Assembly (NCBI GenBank): GCA_030433005.1
Contig: JAUILQ010000032.1
Coordinates: 1 to 58,509 of the forward strand
Direction of reading: 5' to 3'
Source of the DNA: Alphaproteobacteria bacterium
Lineage (GTDB): Bacteria > Pseudomonadota > Alphaproteobacteria > Kiloniellales > DSM-21159
Length of the DNA: 58,509 bases
In this document: piece after piece, positions 8,194 through 19,133 of the stretch
Numbering within the stretch: the stretch's first letter is position 1
How the letters are laid out: the number at the start of each line of letters is the position of its first letter
The notes under the pieces: generated by a model
Told to the model about the DNA's origin: nothing
What the model saw: the letters and a program-made list of their open reading frames with translations, nothing else
Databases searched by the model: none
Translations under genes and position numbers: made by a program

Positions 8194-9696
8194 TCAGGGC
8201 AGCAGGATGGTCGAACCGATGGTCTCGCGGGCCTCCAGGGCGCGGTGCGCCGCGGCGGCCTCGGCGAGCGGAAAGGCGCGTCCGGCCTCGATGCGCAGCA
8301 CGCCCTGCTCGAGGGCCGCGAACAGACGTCGGGCGATCGAGCGGACCTCCGCGGGATCGCCGGTGTAGTGGCCGAAGTTGGGGCGCGACAGCCGCGCCGA
8401 CTTGGCGGCGTAGCCGGCGACGTCCTGCGGCGGGATCGGCCCCGAGGCCTGGCCGTAGCTGACCAGGTGGCCGCGCACCGCCAGCGCCTCGAAGGAGCGC
8501 GCCAGGTTGTCGCCGCCGACGGCGTCGTAGACCACCGTGCAGCCCTCGCCGCGGGTGATCTCGTCGACCGCCTCGACGAAGTCCTGCTCCCGGTAGAGGA
8601 TCGGAAAGGCGCAGCCGTTGGCGCGCGCCTGCCGGGCCTTCTCCGGGCTGCCGACCGTGCCGATCACCGTGGCGCCGAGGTGGCTCGCCCACTGGCAGAG
8701 CAGCGTGCCGACGCCGCCGGCCGCGGCGTGGACCAGCACCCGGTCGCCGGCGCCGACCTGCTCGACCCGGTGCAGCAGGAACTCGGCGGTCATGCCCTTG
8801 AGCAGCCCGGCGGCGGCGGTCGCGTCGTCGAGCCAGTCGGGCAGCGGCACCAGCAGCGCCGCGTCCATGGTGCGCAGCCGGGCGTAGGCACCGGGCGGCG
8901 CGCAGGCGTAGCCGACACGGTCGCCCGGCTGCAGGCCGTGCACGCCTTGCCCGACCTCGGTGATCACGCCGGCCGCCTCCATGCCCAGGATGCCCGGCGG
9001 CTCGACCAGGCCGAAGTAGCCGGTGCGGCAGTAGACGTCGATGTAGTTGAGGCCGATCGCGCCGTGGCGCAGCCGCACCTGGCCGCGGCCCGGCGGCGGC
9101 ACCTCGACCTCCCGCCAGGACAGCACCTCGGGCCCGCCGTGGCGCTCCAGCACGACCGCCTCGGTGACCGCCGGCGCGCCCGCCGGCACCTCCTGCCGGG
9201 TCGAGGGCGCGGGCCGCGGGCGGGGCGCCGCACGACCCGGCCGGGCGCGCGGCGTCGCCAGACCGAGGCGCTCGGCCACCGCCCGGAAGCCGGCCTCGTA
9301 GATGCCCTCGCCGACCAGCTGCACCAGCTCCGCGGCGCGCTCCGGCGGGCAGTCGAACTCGCTGCGCCACTCCCAGAAGGTGCGCCGGCCGTCGGTCACC
9401 GGCTTGAGGCGCACCTGCGCGACGTAGCCGTCGAGCGGGATCGGCGCCTCCAGGATGCAGTAGGCGAAGGAACGCTCGCGGTCGGACAGCGCCAGCAGCT
9501 GCTCGCGGATCTCGCCGGAGCCGTCGGCCAGCTCGAACAGCCGCACGCAGCCGACCTGGTCGGCCCGAAGCCCGCCCTCGATGACGCTGCGTCCGACCGC
9601 CGGGTGCCAGTCCTCGTGGCCGTTGAAGTCGCGGATGACGTCCCAGACGGCCTCGACCGGCGCGTCCAGGATCGTCGACTTCACGACCCGGGGCAT
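8194..9696 (-). CDS. SRPBCC domain fused to zinc-free quinone oxidoreductase (MDR family)
   Basis: In this 500-residue protein, residues 1-145 are an SRPBCC (polyketide cyclase/dehydrase-like) lipid- or ligand-binding domain closely similar to the separate protein at 9992-10429. A Pro/Arg-rich linker (150-177) leads to a medium-chain reductase of the QOR type (178-500) with LKGMTAEFLLHRV and the nucleotide-binding AAAGGVGTLLCQWASHLGA. QOR enzymes reduce quinones or enones with NADPH in the cytoplasm. The start ATG follows GGGAAGAGCACCG. The fusion suggests the SRPBCC domain presents a hydrophobic substrate to the reductase (inference). A REP-like element separates it from the sister gene. Confidence 0.8.
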   Translation of the reverse strand: MPRVVKSTILDAPVEAVWDVIRDFNGHEDWHPAVGRSVIEGGLRADQVGCVRLFELADGSGEIREQLLALSDRERSFAYCILEAPIPLDGYVAQVRLKPVTDGRRTFWEWRSEFDCPPERAAELVQLVGEGIYEAGFRAVAERLGLATPRARPGRAAPRPRPAPSTRQEVPAGAPAVTEAVVLERHGGPEVLSWREVEVPPPGRGQVRLRHGAIGLNYIDVYCRTGYFGLVEPPGILGMEAAGVITEVGQGVHGLQPGDRVGYACAPPGAYARLRTMDAALLVPLPDWLDDATAAAGLLKGMTAEFLLHRVEQVGAGDRVLVHAAAGGVGTLLCQWASHLGATVIGTVGSPEKARQARANGCAFPILYREQDFVEAVDEITRGEGCTVVYDAVGGDNLARSFEALAVRGHLVSYGQASGPIPPQDVAGYAAKSARLSRPNFGHYTGDPAEVRSIARRLFAALEQGVLRIEAGRAFPLAEAAAAHRALEARETIGSTILLP

Positions 9697-9793
9697 CGGT
9701 GCTCTTCCCGGCTCGGCCGCCCCAAGCAGTGCCCGAGTCCTGCTTCTCCGTCGTTCCCTCGCCCTGCTGCTCCGTCCTGCCCGCTCCTTTCCC

Positions 9794-9903
9794 CGTCATC
9801 CCCGCGAAGGCGGGGATCGAGATAAAGGCGAAGCCCGCGCGGACGGCCGACGGCTCGCACTCCCGTGGTCTTTCTCTGGATCCCCGCCTTCGCGGGGATG
9901 ACG
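9794..9903. repeat. 25-bp perfect inverted repeat, REP/BIME-like
   Basis: CGTCATCCCCGCGAAGGCG-GGGATC (9794-9818) and its exact reverse complement (9879-9903) flank 60 bp. Each arm is itself a hairpin (CCCCGC-gaag-GCGGGG). This CCCCGCNNNNGCGGGG family is a widespread extragenic palindrome of proteobacteria. It fills most of the 295-bp gap between two sister SRPBCC genes and could stabilise or end transcripts. Confidence 0.8.
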
Positions 9904-9991
9904 AGAAAGGAAGCGGTGCTGACGAATGGGCAGGCAGGCATGAGGAAGGGACCGGCAATCGTCCGGCAGGGCGGCAACGGCACCGAAGCCC

Positions 9992-10429
9992 TCACCCGCC
10001 GAAGCGCTGCTTGAGCGCGTCGAAGCCGCCCTGGAAGACGCCGTTGCCGACCAGCTCGGCGAGCTCGCGCTCGCGGCCCGGCTCGCAGTCGAACTCGGCC
10101 GACCACTCGGCGAAGGTGCGATTGCCGTCGGTCACCGGCGTCAGCTTGAGGGTCGCGACGTAGTTCTCGACGCCCATCGGCGAGACCAGGATCGAGTAGC
10201 TGCAGGTCATGTCGTAGTCCGACAGGCTGAGCAGCTGCTCGCGGATGTTGCCGCCGTCCTTGAGGTTGAAGTTGCGCACGCAGCCGACCCGGTCGGCCGG
10301 CAGGCCGCTTTCGATGCGGCTGTCGGCGATCGCCGGGTGCCAGTCCGGCAGGCCGTTGAAGTCCCGTACGACCCGCCAGACCTGGTCGGCCGGCGCCGCC
10401 AGCACGCTCGAGGTGTAGACCTTGACCAC
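9992..10429 (-). CDS. SRPBCC family protein
   Basis: This is a 145-residue single-domain START/Bet v1-like (SRPBCC) protein with a hydrophobic ligand pocket expected from the fold. Characteristic stretches are VVRDFNGLPDWHPAIADSRIE near the N-terminus and LTPVTDGNRTFAEWSAEFDCEP near the C-terminus; both recur in the N-terminal domain of the SRPBCC-QOR fusion, so the two are paralogues. I choose GTG 10429, preceded by GGAGGGGCGCC, over a longer frame that would run into the flotillin gene. It starts 10 bp after the flotillin stop and is surely co-transcribed. The ligand is unknown. Confidence 0.82.
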   Translation of the reverse strand: MVKVYTSSVLAAPADQVWRVVRDFNGLPDWHPAIADSRIESGLPADRVGCVRNFNLKDGGNIREQLLSLSDYDMTCSYSILVSPMGVENYVATLKLTPVTDGNRTFAEWSAEFDCEPGRERELAELVGNGVFQGGFDALKQRFGG

Positions 10430-10439
10430 GGCGCCCCTC

Positions 10440-12686
10440 CTACTCCTTGGCGGCCGCGCCCTTGGCGGCGCCGCGCGTGCCGCCCCGCGACCCACCGGCC
10501 TGAGACGAGCCGTTGCCGCCGTTGCCGGCCTCGGCGGCGCCGGCGGCGGTCATCGTGGTCATGGGGTTGGAGAGCCGCCCGATGTCGCCGCCGTTGAGGC
10601 CGATCTCCTGGAGCAGCGAGTCGATCAGCGGCGCCTGCGCGCGGTAGCGCAGCGCCGAGTTGACGACCTGATCGGAGAAGCCGCCGTTGCCATAGTCGCC
10701 GCCGCCGTAGCCGCCGCCCGAACCGCCGGCGCCGGTCAGGCCGTCGACCTGGAGGATCTTGATGCCCTCGATCTTCTCCATCGGCCGGACGCTCTCGCGG
10801 ATGATCGCCTCCAGCTTGTCGATCAGGCGCAGCCGCATCTCGGAGCTGCGCGACTGGTCGGTCAGCACGTTGAGCGCCTCGTTCATCTGGCGCCGGCCCT
10901 CGGCGTCGATCTCGTAGCGCAGCTTGGCGGCCAGCGCGCGCAGCTTCTCGGACTCGGCCTCGCCCTCGGCCAGCAGCCGCTGGGCCTCGGCCTTCTCGCT
11001 CGCCGTCAGCTTCTCGGTCTCGGCGGCCAGCTTGGCGCGGATGCCCTCGCGCTCGGCCTCCTGGCGGGCGACGACCAGCTCGATCGCCTTGCGCCGCTCG
11101 GCGACCTCCAGCTCGCGCGCCGAGAAGGTCTTCTCCTCGGCGACGATCGCCTTGGCCCGGGCGGTCTCGGATTCGACCAGCGCCTCGGACTGCTGCTTGG
11201 ACTTGGCCGAGATCTCGATGGCCCGGTCGAGCTCGGCGATCTCGACGACCTTGCGGCGCTCGACCTCGAGACGGCGGATCTCGCGCTCCTGCACGATGCG
11301 CGCCTCCTCCAGCGCCGTCTCGGTCGCGATGCGCGCCCGCTCGACGTCCTCGCGCGAGGCGATCTCGGCTTCCTCGAGGGCCTGGCGGCGGCCGACCTCG
11401 AGCGACTGCAGCGCCTTCTCGCGGGCGATGCGGTCCTCCTCGAGCTGGCGGTCGCGCTGGATACGCGCGCGCTCGACGGCGAGCAGCGCGAGCAGCTGCT
11501 CGCGCTCGGTCTCGGCCTCGGCCTTGGCCTTCTCGCGGGCCTTTTCGGCCAGCGCGATGGCGCGGTCCTGCTCGGCCAGCTCGACCGACTTGCGGCGCTC
11601 GATGTCCATGCGCTCGGTCTCGGCCTGGCTGAGGATGCGGTCCTCCTCCAGCGCCTTCTCGACGGCGATGCGGTTGCGCTCGGTCTCCTCGCGGGCCTTG
11701 ATCTCGGCCTCGTCGAGCGCGCGCCGGCGCTGCACCTCCAGGCTCTGGGTGTCCTGCTCGCGGGCGATGCGCGCCTCGTCGAGGGCGCGCTCCTGCTCGA
11801 TGCGCGCGCGCTCGGTGGCCAGGCGCGCGGCGATTTGCGCCTCCTCGGACTCGCGCTCGCGCTCGGCGCGCTCGCGCTCGACCTCGGCGCGCTGCGCGGC
11901 GCGCCGGCCCTCGACGTCGCGCTGCTGCTCGAGGCGCGCGAACTCGCTGTCGCGGTCGATCTGCAGCGCCATCTTCTCGGCCTCGAGATTCTTGTTCCGA
12001 ATCTCGATCATCGTGTCCTGCTCGATGTCGTTGCGGATCTTCTTGCGCCGCTCGATCTCCTCGGTCAGGCGGGTCAGGCCCTCGGCGTCGAAGGCGTTGG
12101 AGGGATTGAAGAACTCCATGTTGGTCTGGTCCATGCCGGTCAGCGAGACCGCCTCCAGCTCCAGACCGTTGCGCTCCAGGTGCTCGGCGACCGCGGCGCG
12201 CACCCGCTTGACGTACTCGCCGCGCTGCTCGTGCAGCTGCTCCATGGTGAACTCGGCGGCGACCGAGCGCAGGGAGTCGACGAAGCGGCCCTCGACCAGC
12301 TCCTTCAGGGCGTCGGGCTGCATGGTCCGGCGGCCCAGCGACTGCGCGGCGAAGGAGATCGCCTCCTTGCTCGGCGCGACCCGCACGTAGAACTCGGCCA
12401 GCACGTCGACGCGCATGCGGTTCTTGGTGATCAGCGCCGCCTCGCGGTCGCGCCGGACCTCCAGGCGCAGCGTGTTCATGTTGACCGGGATGACCTCGTG
12501 GACGATCGGCAGCACGAAGGCGCCGCCGTCCTTGACCACCTTCTCGCCGCCCCAGCCGGTGCGCACGAAGGCGGTCTCCTTGGTCGAGCGGCGATACAGC
12601 CAGTTCAGCAGATAGACCACCACCGCGATCACGACCGCCAGGACGATCAGTCCCAGGACGATCCATCCGATCACTGCACCCGACAT
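10440..12686 (-). CDS. Flotillin-like SPFH protein (YqiK family) with duplicated coiled coil
   Basis: The 748-residue protein has an N-terminal membrane segment (7-28), an SPFH/band-7 domain (about 30-200), a very long charged coiled coil (about 205-580) and a C-terminal oligomerisation region with a Gly-rich stretch (GGSGGGYGGGDYGNGGF, 655-670). Flotillins assemble into membrane scaffolds. Residues 293-405 and 406-518 align without gaps and are roughly half identical, a 113-residue tandem duplication that makes this protein longer than the E. coli YqiK I recall (about 550). It lies between the Tm-1-type TIM-barrel gene and the SRPBCC gene, tightly spaced, so it is a component of the putative operon. 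Confidence 0.85.
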   Translation of the reverse strand: MSGAVIGWIVLGLIVLAVVIAVVVYLLNWLYRRSTKETAFVRTGWGGEKVVKDGGAFVLPIVHEVIPVNMNTLRLEVRRDREAALITKNRMRVDVLAEFYVRVAPSKEAISFAAQSLGRRTMQPDALKELVEGRFVDSLRSVAAEFTMEQLHEQRGEYVKRVRAAVAEHLERNGLELEAVSLTGMDQTNMEFFNPSNAFDAEGLTRLTEEIERRKKIRNDIEQDTMIEIRNKNLEAEKMALQIDRDSEFARLEQQRDVEGRRAAQRAEVERERAERERESEEAQIAARLATERARIEQERALDEARIAREQDTQSLEVQRRRALDEAEIKAREETERNRIAVEKALEEDRILSQAETERMDIERRKSVELAEQDRAIALAEKAREKAKAEAETEREQLLALLAVERARIQRDRQLEEDRIAREKALQSLEVGRRQALEEAEIASREDVERARIATETALEEARIVQEREIRRLEVERRKVVEIAELDRAIEISAKSKQQSEALVESETARAKAIVAEEKTFSARELEVAERRKAIELVVARQEAEREGIRAKLAAETEKLTASEKAEAQRLLAEGEAESEKLRALAAKLRYEIDAEGRRQMNEALNVLTDQSRSSEMRLRLIDKLEAIIRESVRPMEKIEGIKILQVDGLTGAGGSGGGYGGGDYGNGGFSDQVVNSALRYRAQAPLIDSLLQEIGLNGGDIGRLSNPMTTMTAAGAAEAGNGGNGSSQAGGSRGGTRGAAKGAAAKE
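11133..11810 (-). repeat. Coding tandem duplication within the flotillin gene
   Basis: Two 339-bp units encode residues 293-405 and 406-518. Both open with RARI, contain AR(E)-QSLEV-RR-ALEEAEI and end with a Glu/Ala-rich helix. Shorter repeating units of heptad type are visible inside each copy. The units have diverged, so the duplication is not recent. Confidence 0.75.
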
Positions 12687-12736
12687 CTCAAACCTCCCTC
12701 TTGTCGCCCGGCCGCCTCTTCACGCGACCCCCGGCC

Positions 12737-13570
12737 TCAGCCCCGGCCGATCGCCTTGAACTTCTTGGTCTGCTCGGTCAGCGCACGCTCCGTGGGCAGC
12801 CGCTCCATCGAGGAGGCGCCGTAGAAGCCGTGGCAGTCGCGGCAGTGCTTCAGGATGAACTCGGCGTCCTCGGGCTGGGCGATCGGCCCGCCGTGGCACA
12901 GCACGATGACGTCGCGGCGGACCTTCATCGCCGCCTCCGCCCAGGCGTTGATCTTCGGCACGCAGTCCTCGAGGGTCAGCGCCGTCTCCGCGCCGATCGA
13001 GCCGCCGGTCGTCAGGCCCATGTGGCAGACCACGATGTCGGCGCCGGCCCTGGTCATCTCGGCGGCGTCCTCCTCGCAGAACACGTAGGGCGTGGTCAGC
13101 AGGTCCTGGGCGTGGGCCTGGCGGATCATCTCGACCTCGAGGTCGTAGCCCATGCCGGTCTCCTCCAGGTTGGCCCGGAAGGTGCCGTCGATCAGGCCGA
13201 CGGTCGGGAAATTCTGCACGCCGGAGAAGCCGAGCTCGCCGAGCCGCTTCAGGAAGGGCCCGGTCATCATGAAGGGGTCGGTGCCGTTGACGCCGGCCAG
13301 CACCGGCGTGTTCTTGACCACCGGCAGGACCTCGCTGGCCATCTCGACGACGATGTCGTTGGCGTTGCCGTAGGCCAGCAGACCCGCCAGCGAGCCGCGC
13401 CCGGCCATGCGGTAGCGCCCGGAGTTGTAGATCACGATCAGGTCGATGCCGCCGGCCTCCTCGCACTTGGCGGAGAGCCCGGTGCCGGCGCCGCCGCCGA
13501 CGATCGGCCGGCCCTGGCGGATCATCGTGCGGAACTTGTCGAGGATGGCGCGGCGTTCGAGTCGGGGCAT
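12737..13570 (-). CDS. Tm-1-type TIM-barrel protein (phosphoenolpyruvate hydrolase-like family)
   Basis: The 277-residue cytoplasmic TIM-barrel protein belongs to the family named after phosphoenolpyruvate hydrolase and found as the C-terminal half of plant Tm-1. Recognisable blocks are [17 protein letters not shown] (24-40), [27 protein letters not shown], the conserved [11 protein letters not shown] near 197 and HGGPI. Start ATG 13570 is 5 bp after the end of the LivF-Tm-1 fusion gene, so translation is probably coupled. The reaction is not established for this clade; carbon-carbon bond chemistry on a keto-acid is one possibility (inference). Confidence 0.82.
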   Translation of the reverse strand: MPRLERRAILDKFRTMIRQGRPIVGGGAGTGLSAKCEEAGGIDLIVIYNSGRYRMAGRGSLAGLLAYGNANDIVVEMASEVLPVVKNTPVLAGVNGTDPFMMTGPFLKRLGELGFSGVQNFPTVGLIDGTFRANLEETGMGYDLEVEMIRQAHAQDLLTTPYVFCEEDAAEMTRAGADIVVCHMGLTTGGSIGAETALTLEDCVPKINAWAEAAMKVRRDVIVLCHGGPIAQPEDAEFILKHCRDCHGFYGASSMERLPTERALTEQTKKFKAIGRG

Positions 13571-13575
13571 GGGGC

Positions 13576-15877
<2,302 letters not shown>

Positions 15878-15885
<8 letters not shown>

Positions 15886-16717
15886 GGCCGCCTCCCCCCG
15901 GACCGCCGCCCCCGTGTCCGCCGCCCCCGTGACCCCCGCCGAGATAGATCTGCTGCACCTCGGGGTCGCTCTCGATCTCCTCGGGCGTGCCGTGTTTGAA
16001 GATGCGGCCGTTGTGCATCATCGTCACCTGCTCGACGACGCGCAGCGCGACGTCGAGGTCGTGCTCGATGATGATGTAGCCGATGTGCCGGGGCAGCGAG
16101 CGCAGGATCTCGATCAGCTCGCGCCGCTCGCGCGCCGAGAGGCCGGCGGCCGGCTCGTCGAACAGCACGAAGCGCGGCGCGCCGGCCAGCGCCATGCCGA
16201 TCTCGAGCTGGCGCTGCTGGCCGTAGGCGAGATTGCCGACCAGGGTGTCGGCGACATGGTCCAGGTGGACCAGGTGCATCAGCTCGCGCGCCGAGCGCAG
16301 CGTGGCGTCGTCGCGGCGCGGCCGGCGGAAGGAATAGCGGCCGCGCGAGACGCCGCGCACCGCGAGGTAGAGGTTGTCGAGGACCGACAGCCCCCGGAAC
16401 AGCAGCGAGTGCTGGTAGGTGCGCCGCAGGCCGCGGCGGATCCGCTCGTGGGTCGGCAGGGTCGTGACGTCCTCGCCGAAGAACTGGATTCGCCCGGCCG
16501 TCGGCGGGAAGTCGCCGGTGACGGCATTGAACAGCGTCGTCTTGCCCGCGCCGTTGGAGCCGAGCACGGCCCGCCGCTCGCCGGCAGCGACCTCGAGGTC
16601 GATGTCGGCGAGGGCGACCAGCGCACCGAAGTGCCGGCTCACGCCCTCCAGGCGGAGGGCGTGAGCGACACCGGCTCGGGACAGCGACGGTCTGGCCGTC
16701 GTGCTACCGGCCATCAC
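15878..16717 (-). CDS. LivG-type ABC transporter ATP-binding protein with Gly/His tail
   Basis: This is a 279-residue cytoplasmic ATPase of the Liv family with Walker [10 protein letters not shown] (53-61), the LivG-type RTYQ Q-loop, [13 protein letters not shown] signature and [12 protein letters not shown]alker B. The last 20 residues are an unusual [17 protein letters not shown] tail with three His, possibly metal-binding or just low-complexity. Start is GTG 16717 or ATG 16714. It lies 25 bp after the substrate-binding-protein gene and overlaps livF-Tm-1 by 8 bp, and pairs with that ATPase to energise LivH and LivM. Confidence 0.88.
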
Positions 16718-16742
16718 GGGCTTCTCCTCGAGAGTCCCGACC

Positions 16743-17996
16743 TTACGGGCAGGAGGGGTTGTCGCGGCTGACCGGGCCCATGGCCAGGAACGCCTCGCGG
16801 TCCATGCCCAGGGTCTGGTTGACCTGCGGGATGACCTCGACGACCTCGTTGTAGAGAGTCCCGTCTTCCTTCATCGCGACCTCGGTCAGGAAGATGTCGG
16901 CCACCGCCTGGCGGTTCTGGTCGAGATGCACCTTGCCGGTCGGCGTGTCGAACTCGTGGCTGGCCATGTACTCGCGCAGCTTGGCCTGGTTGTTCGACAG
17001 GTCGCCGTTCACGGCGTCGAGCGACTCGAGCACGGCCTTGGTCGAGATGTAGTAGCCGTGGGCGAACAGCGACGGGCTCGGGAAGCCGTCGGGGAAGGCC
17101 TCCTGGTAGGCCTTGACGAAGGACTGCCACTCCTCGTTCTGCCAGTTGTCGGCGATCGGGCCGGCCGAGGGCGTGCCGACCAGGTAGTCGCGCCGCTTGC
17201 CCTTGGTGCCGAGCACCGTCTGGTCGACCGTGATCGAGCCGCCGATCATCGGCTTGGCGCCGCCGGCCTGCTCGTACTGCGTCAGGAAGTTGACCGCGTC
17301 GGCACCGCCCAGGGCGACGTAGATCGCGTCGATGTCCTCGGGGATCGAGTAGACGATCGAGGAGTAGTCCTTGTTGCCGATCGGCACCCAGAACTTGTCG
17401 ACCACCTTGCCGCCGAGCTGGCAGAAGTCGTTCATGAAGCCGAGCACCTGGGTGTAGGGGAAGGAGTAGTCCTCGGCGACCACCACGACCTTCTCGTAGC
17501 CCTTCTCCTTGTAGGCGTACTCGCCCAGGCCGGCCTGCCACTGGGCGCCGTCGGTGGTGAAGCGGAAGAAGTTCTCCGCCGGGTCGCGCAGCGTCGTGTC
17601 CTGCGCCGCCGAGGTGCCGTTCACGAAGGTGGTGCCCGGATGCTCCTTGGCGTAGTCCTTGACGGCCAGGCCCTCGGAGCCGGACAGCGGGCCGACCAGG
17701 ATGTCGACGTTGTCCTGCTCGACCAGCTTGCGGGCGGCGCGGATGGCACTGTCCGGCGAAGCGTCGGAGGAGCCCTCGATCAGCTCGATCTTCTTGCCGC
17801 CGGCCATGTAGTCGTGCTGCTGCAGGGCGAGCTTGACGCCACGCATGCCGTCCTGGCCGAGCACCGCGAAGGCGCCTTCGAGGGTCGCCAGCGCGCCGAG
17901 CTTGATGGTGTCCTGGGCCTGCGCCGGCGCGATGCCGACGGCGAGGCTGACCGCCGCCGCGGCGGCGAACAGGGAACGTCTGGAAAGCATCGTCAT
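16743..17996 (-). CDS. ABC transporter substrate-binding protein (Liv/peripla_BP_6 type)
   Basis: The 417-residue periplasmic receptor has a signal peptide (about 1-27, RRSLFAAAAAVSLAVGIAPAQAQ). The mature part opens DTIKLGALATLEGAFAVLGQDG, the hallmark of type I leucine/amide-binding proteins, with ARKLVEQDNVDILVGPLSGSEG following. I choose ATG 17996 after an AGGAG-like site. The ligand is not predictable from the fold; neighbours encode hydrolases for a cyclic or aromatic compound, so an aromatic or amide substrate is plausible. It lies between livM and livG. Confidence 0.88.
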   Translation of the reverse strand: MTMLSRRSLFAAAAAVSLAVGIAPAQAQDTIKLGALATLEGAFAVLGQDGMRGVKLALQQHDYMAGGKKIELIEGSSDASPDSAIRAARKLVEQDNVDILVGPLSGSEGLAVKDYAKEHPGTTFVNGTSAAQDTTLRDPAENFFRFTTDGAQWQAGLGEYAYKEKGYEKVVVVAEDYSFPYTQVLGFMNDFCQLGGKVVDKFWVPIGNKDYSSIVYSIPEDIDAIYVALGGADAVNFLTQYEQAGGAKPMIGGSITVDQTVLGTKGKRRDYLVGTPSAGPIADNWQNEEWQSFVKAYQEAFPDGFPSPSLFAHGYYISTKAVLESLDAVNGDLSNNQAKLREYMASHEFDTPTGKVHLDQNRQAVADIFLTEVAMKEDGTLYNEVVEVIPQVNQTLGMDREAFLAMGPVSRDNPSCP

Positions 17997-18070
17997 CTCC
18001 TTGTTTCCTCCCTCTTCTGGTGACCGGATCCGTCCGGGCGTGCCGGCTTCTCGTTGTCCGGTGGCTCTCC

Positions 18071-19120
18071 TCAAGACCGCGGACGCCCTCCCCTCGCCAG
18101 CGCGCGGCGCGCCTTCTCCCAGAGGCCGAGCAGGCCGTCGGGAGAGAACAGCACCACGGCCAGGAAGCAGAGGCCGATCACGGTGTTGAATCGCTCGCGC
18201 TCGATCAGGTCGATCGCGAAGTTGTCGAGCAGCACGAAGGCGAGCGCCCCGACGAAGGGTCCGATCGGGTGGCGCAGGCCGCCGAGCACGGCGATGATCA
18301 GGATGTCGATGACCGGGCCGACGCCGATCGTGCCCGGCGAGATCCGGCCGTTCAGGAAGACCAGCAGCAGGCCGCCCAGCGCCGCCATGAAGCCGGCCGT
18401 CGCGTAAGCCGCGACCTGGTGGCCGGTGACGTGGTAGCCGAGCGCGCGCATGCGCCGCTGGTTGTCGCGCAGCGCCTGCACCGTCAGCCCGAAGGTCGAG
18501 CGGCCGAGATAGACGACGGCGGCGTAGCAGAGCGCCGCGACCGCCAGGGTCAGGTAGTAGAACAGCTGCGGCTGGTTCCAGTCGTAGCCGAAGAAGGCCG
18601 GCGGCGCGATCTGGGCGAAGCCGTTGAAGCCGTTGAACAGCTCGTAGTTCTGGCGGGTGAAGTAGAAGAAGGCGACGGCGATCGCCAGCGTGATCATGAT
18701 CGTGTAGATGCCGGCCGTGCGCGAGGCCAAGAGGCCGATCAGCGTCGCGAAGAGCGTCGCGACGAGCAGCGCCAGCGGCAGCGACAGCCAGGGGCTCCAG
18801 CCCAGGCTGATCGACATCTCCGAGCTGGTCCCGAAGATCGCGAAGAAGTAGCCGGCGGTGCCGGCCACCGTCATCTGCGCCAGGCTGACCATGCCGCCGT
18901 AGCCGGCCAGGAACATCAGCGACAGCGCGATGACGCCGAGGATCATCGAGTAGGCGCCGATCTGCACCGTCCAGAACTCGCCGGCGAACAGCGGGAAGGC
19001 GACCAGGAACAGGCCGAGCGGCAGGTAGGCCCAGCCGCGCGGCAGCGCCAGGCCGCGGCGCTCGAGCTCGGCTCCGCGCTCCCCGGCCGGGGCGTCGCGC
19101 TGCTCGGTGATGCTGGCCAT
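18071..19120 (-). CDS. LivM-type ABC transporter permease
   Basis: This 349-residue inner-membrane permease has about ten hydrophobic segments, a charged N-terminus and the family block SLMFLAGYGGMVSLAQMTVAGTAGY near 88-112. The cytoplasmic EAA-like region (LRDNQRRMRALGYHVTGHQV) docks on the LivG/LivF ATPases. It starts 13 bp after livH and precedes the receptor gene by 74 bp. Confidence 0.9.
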   Translation of the reverse strand: MASITEQRDAPAGERGAELERRGLALPRGWAYLPLGLFLVAFPLFAGEFWTVQIGAYSMILGVIALSLMFLAGYGGMVSLAQMTVAGTAGYFFAIFGTSSEMSISLGWSPWLSLPLALLVATLFATLIGLLASRTAGIYTIMITLAIAVAFFYFTRQNYELFNGFNGFAQIAPPAFFGYDWNQPQLFYYLTLAVAALCYAAVVYLGRSTFGLTVQALRDNQRRMRALGYHVTGHQVAAYATAGFMAALGGLLLVFLNGRISPGTIGVGPVIDILIIAVLGGLRHPIGPFVGALAFVLLDNFAIDLIERERFNTVIGLCFLAVVLFSPDGLLGLWEKARRALARGGRPRS

Positions 19121-19133
19121 GCGCGCGGCTCCC

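Noticed and set aside
6943..9825. A 960-codon plus-strand frame opposite the TPR-GT and SRPBCC-QOR genes
   Set aside because: Composition (Asp/Arg/His/Gln-rich, no domain) marks it as antisense shadow of clear minus-strand genes.
10422..12824. An 800-codon frame antisense to flotillin
   Set aside because: Leu/Ala/Asp repeats mirror the coiled-coil codons of the flotillin gene; no start signal or family.
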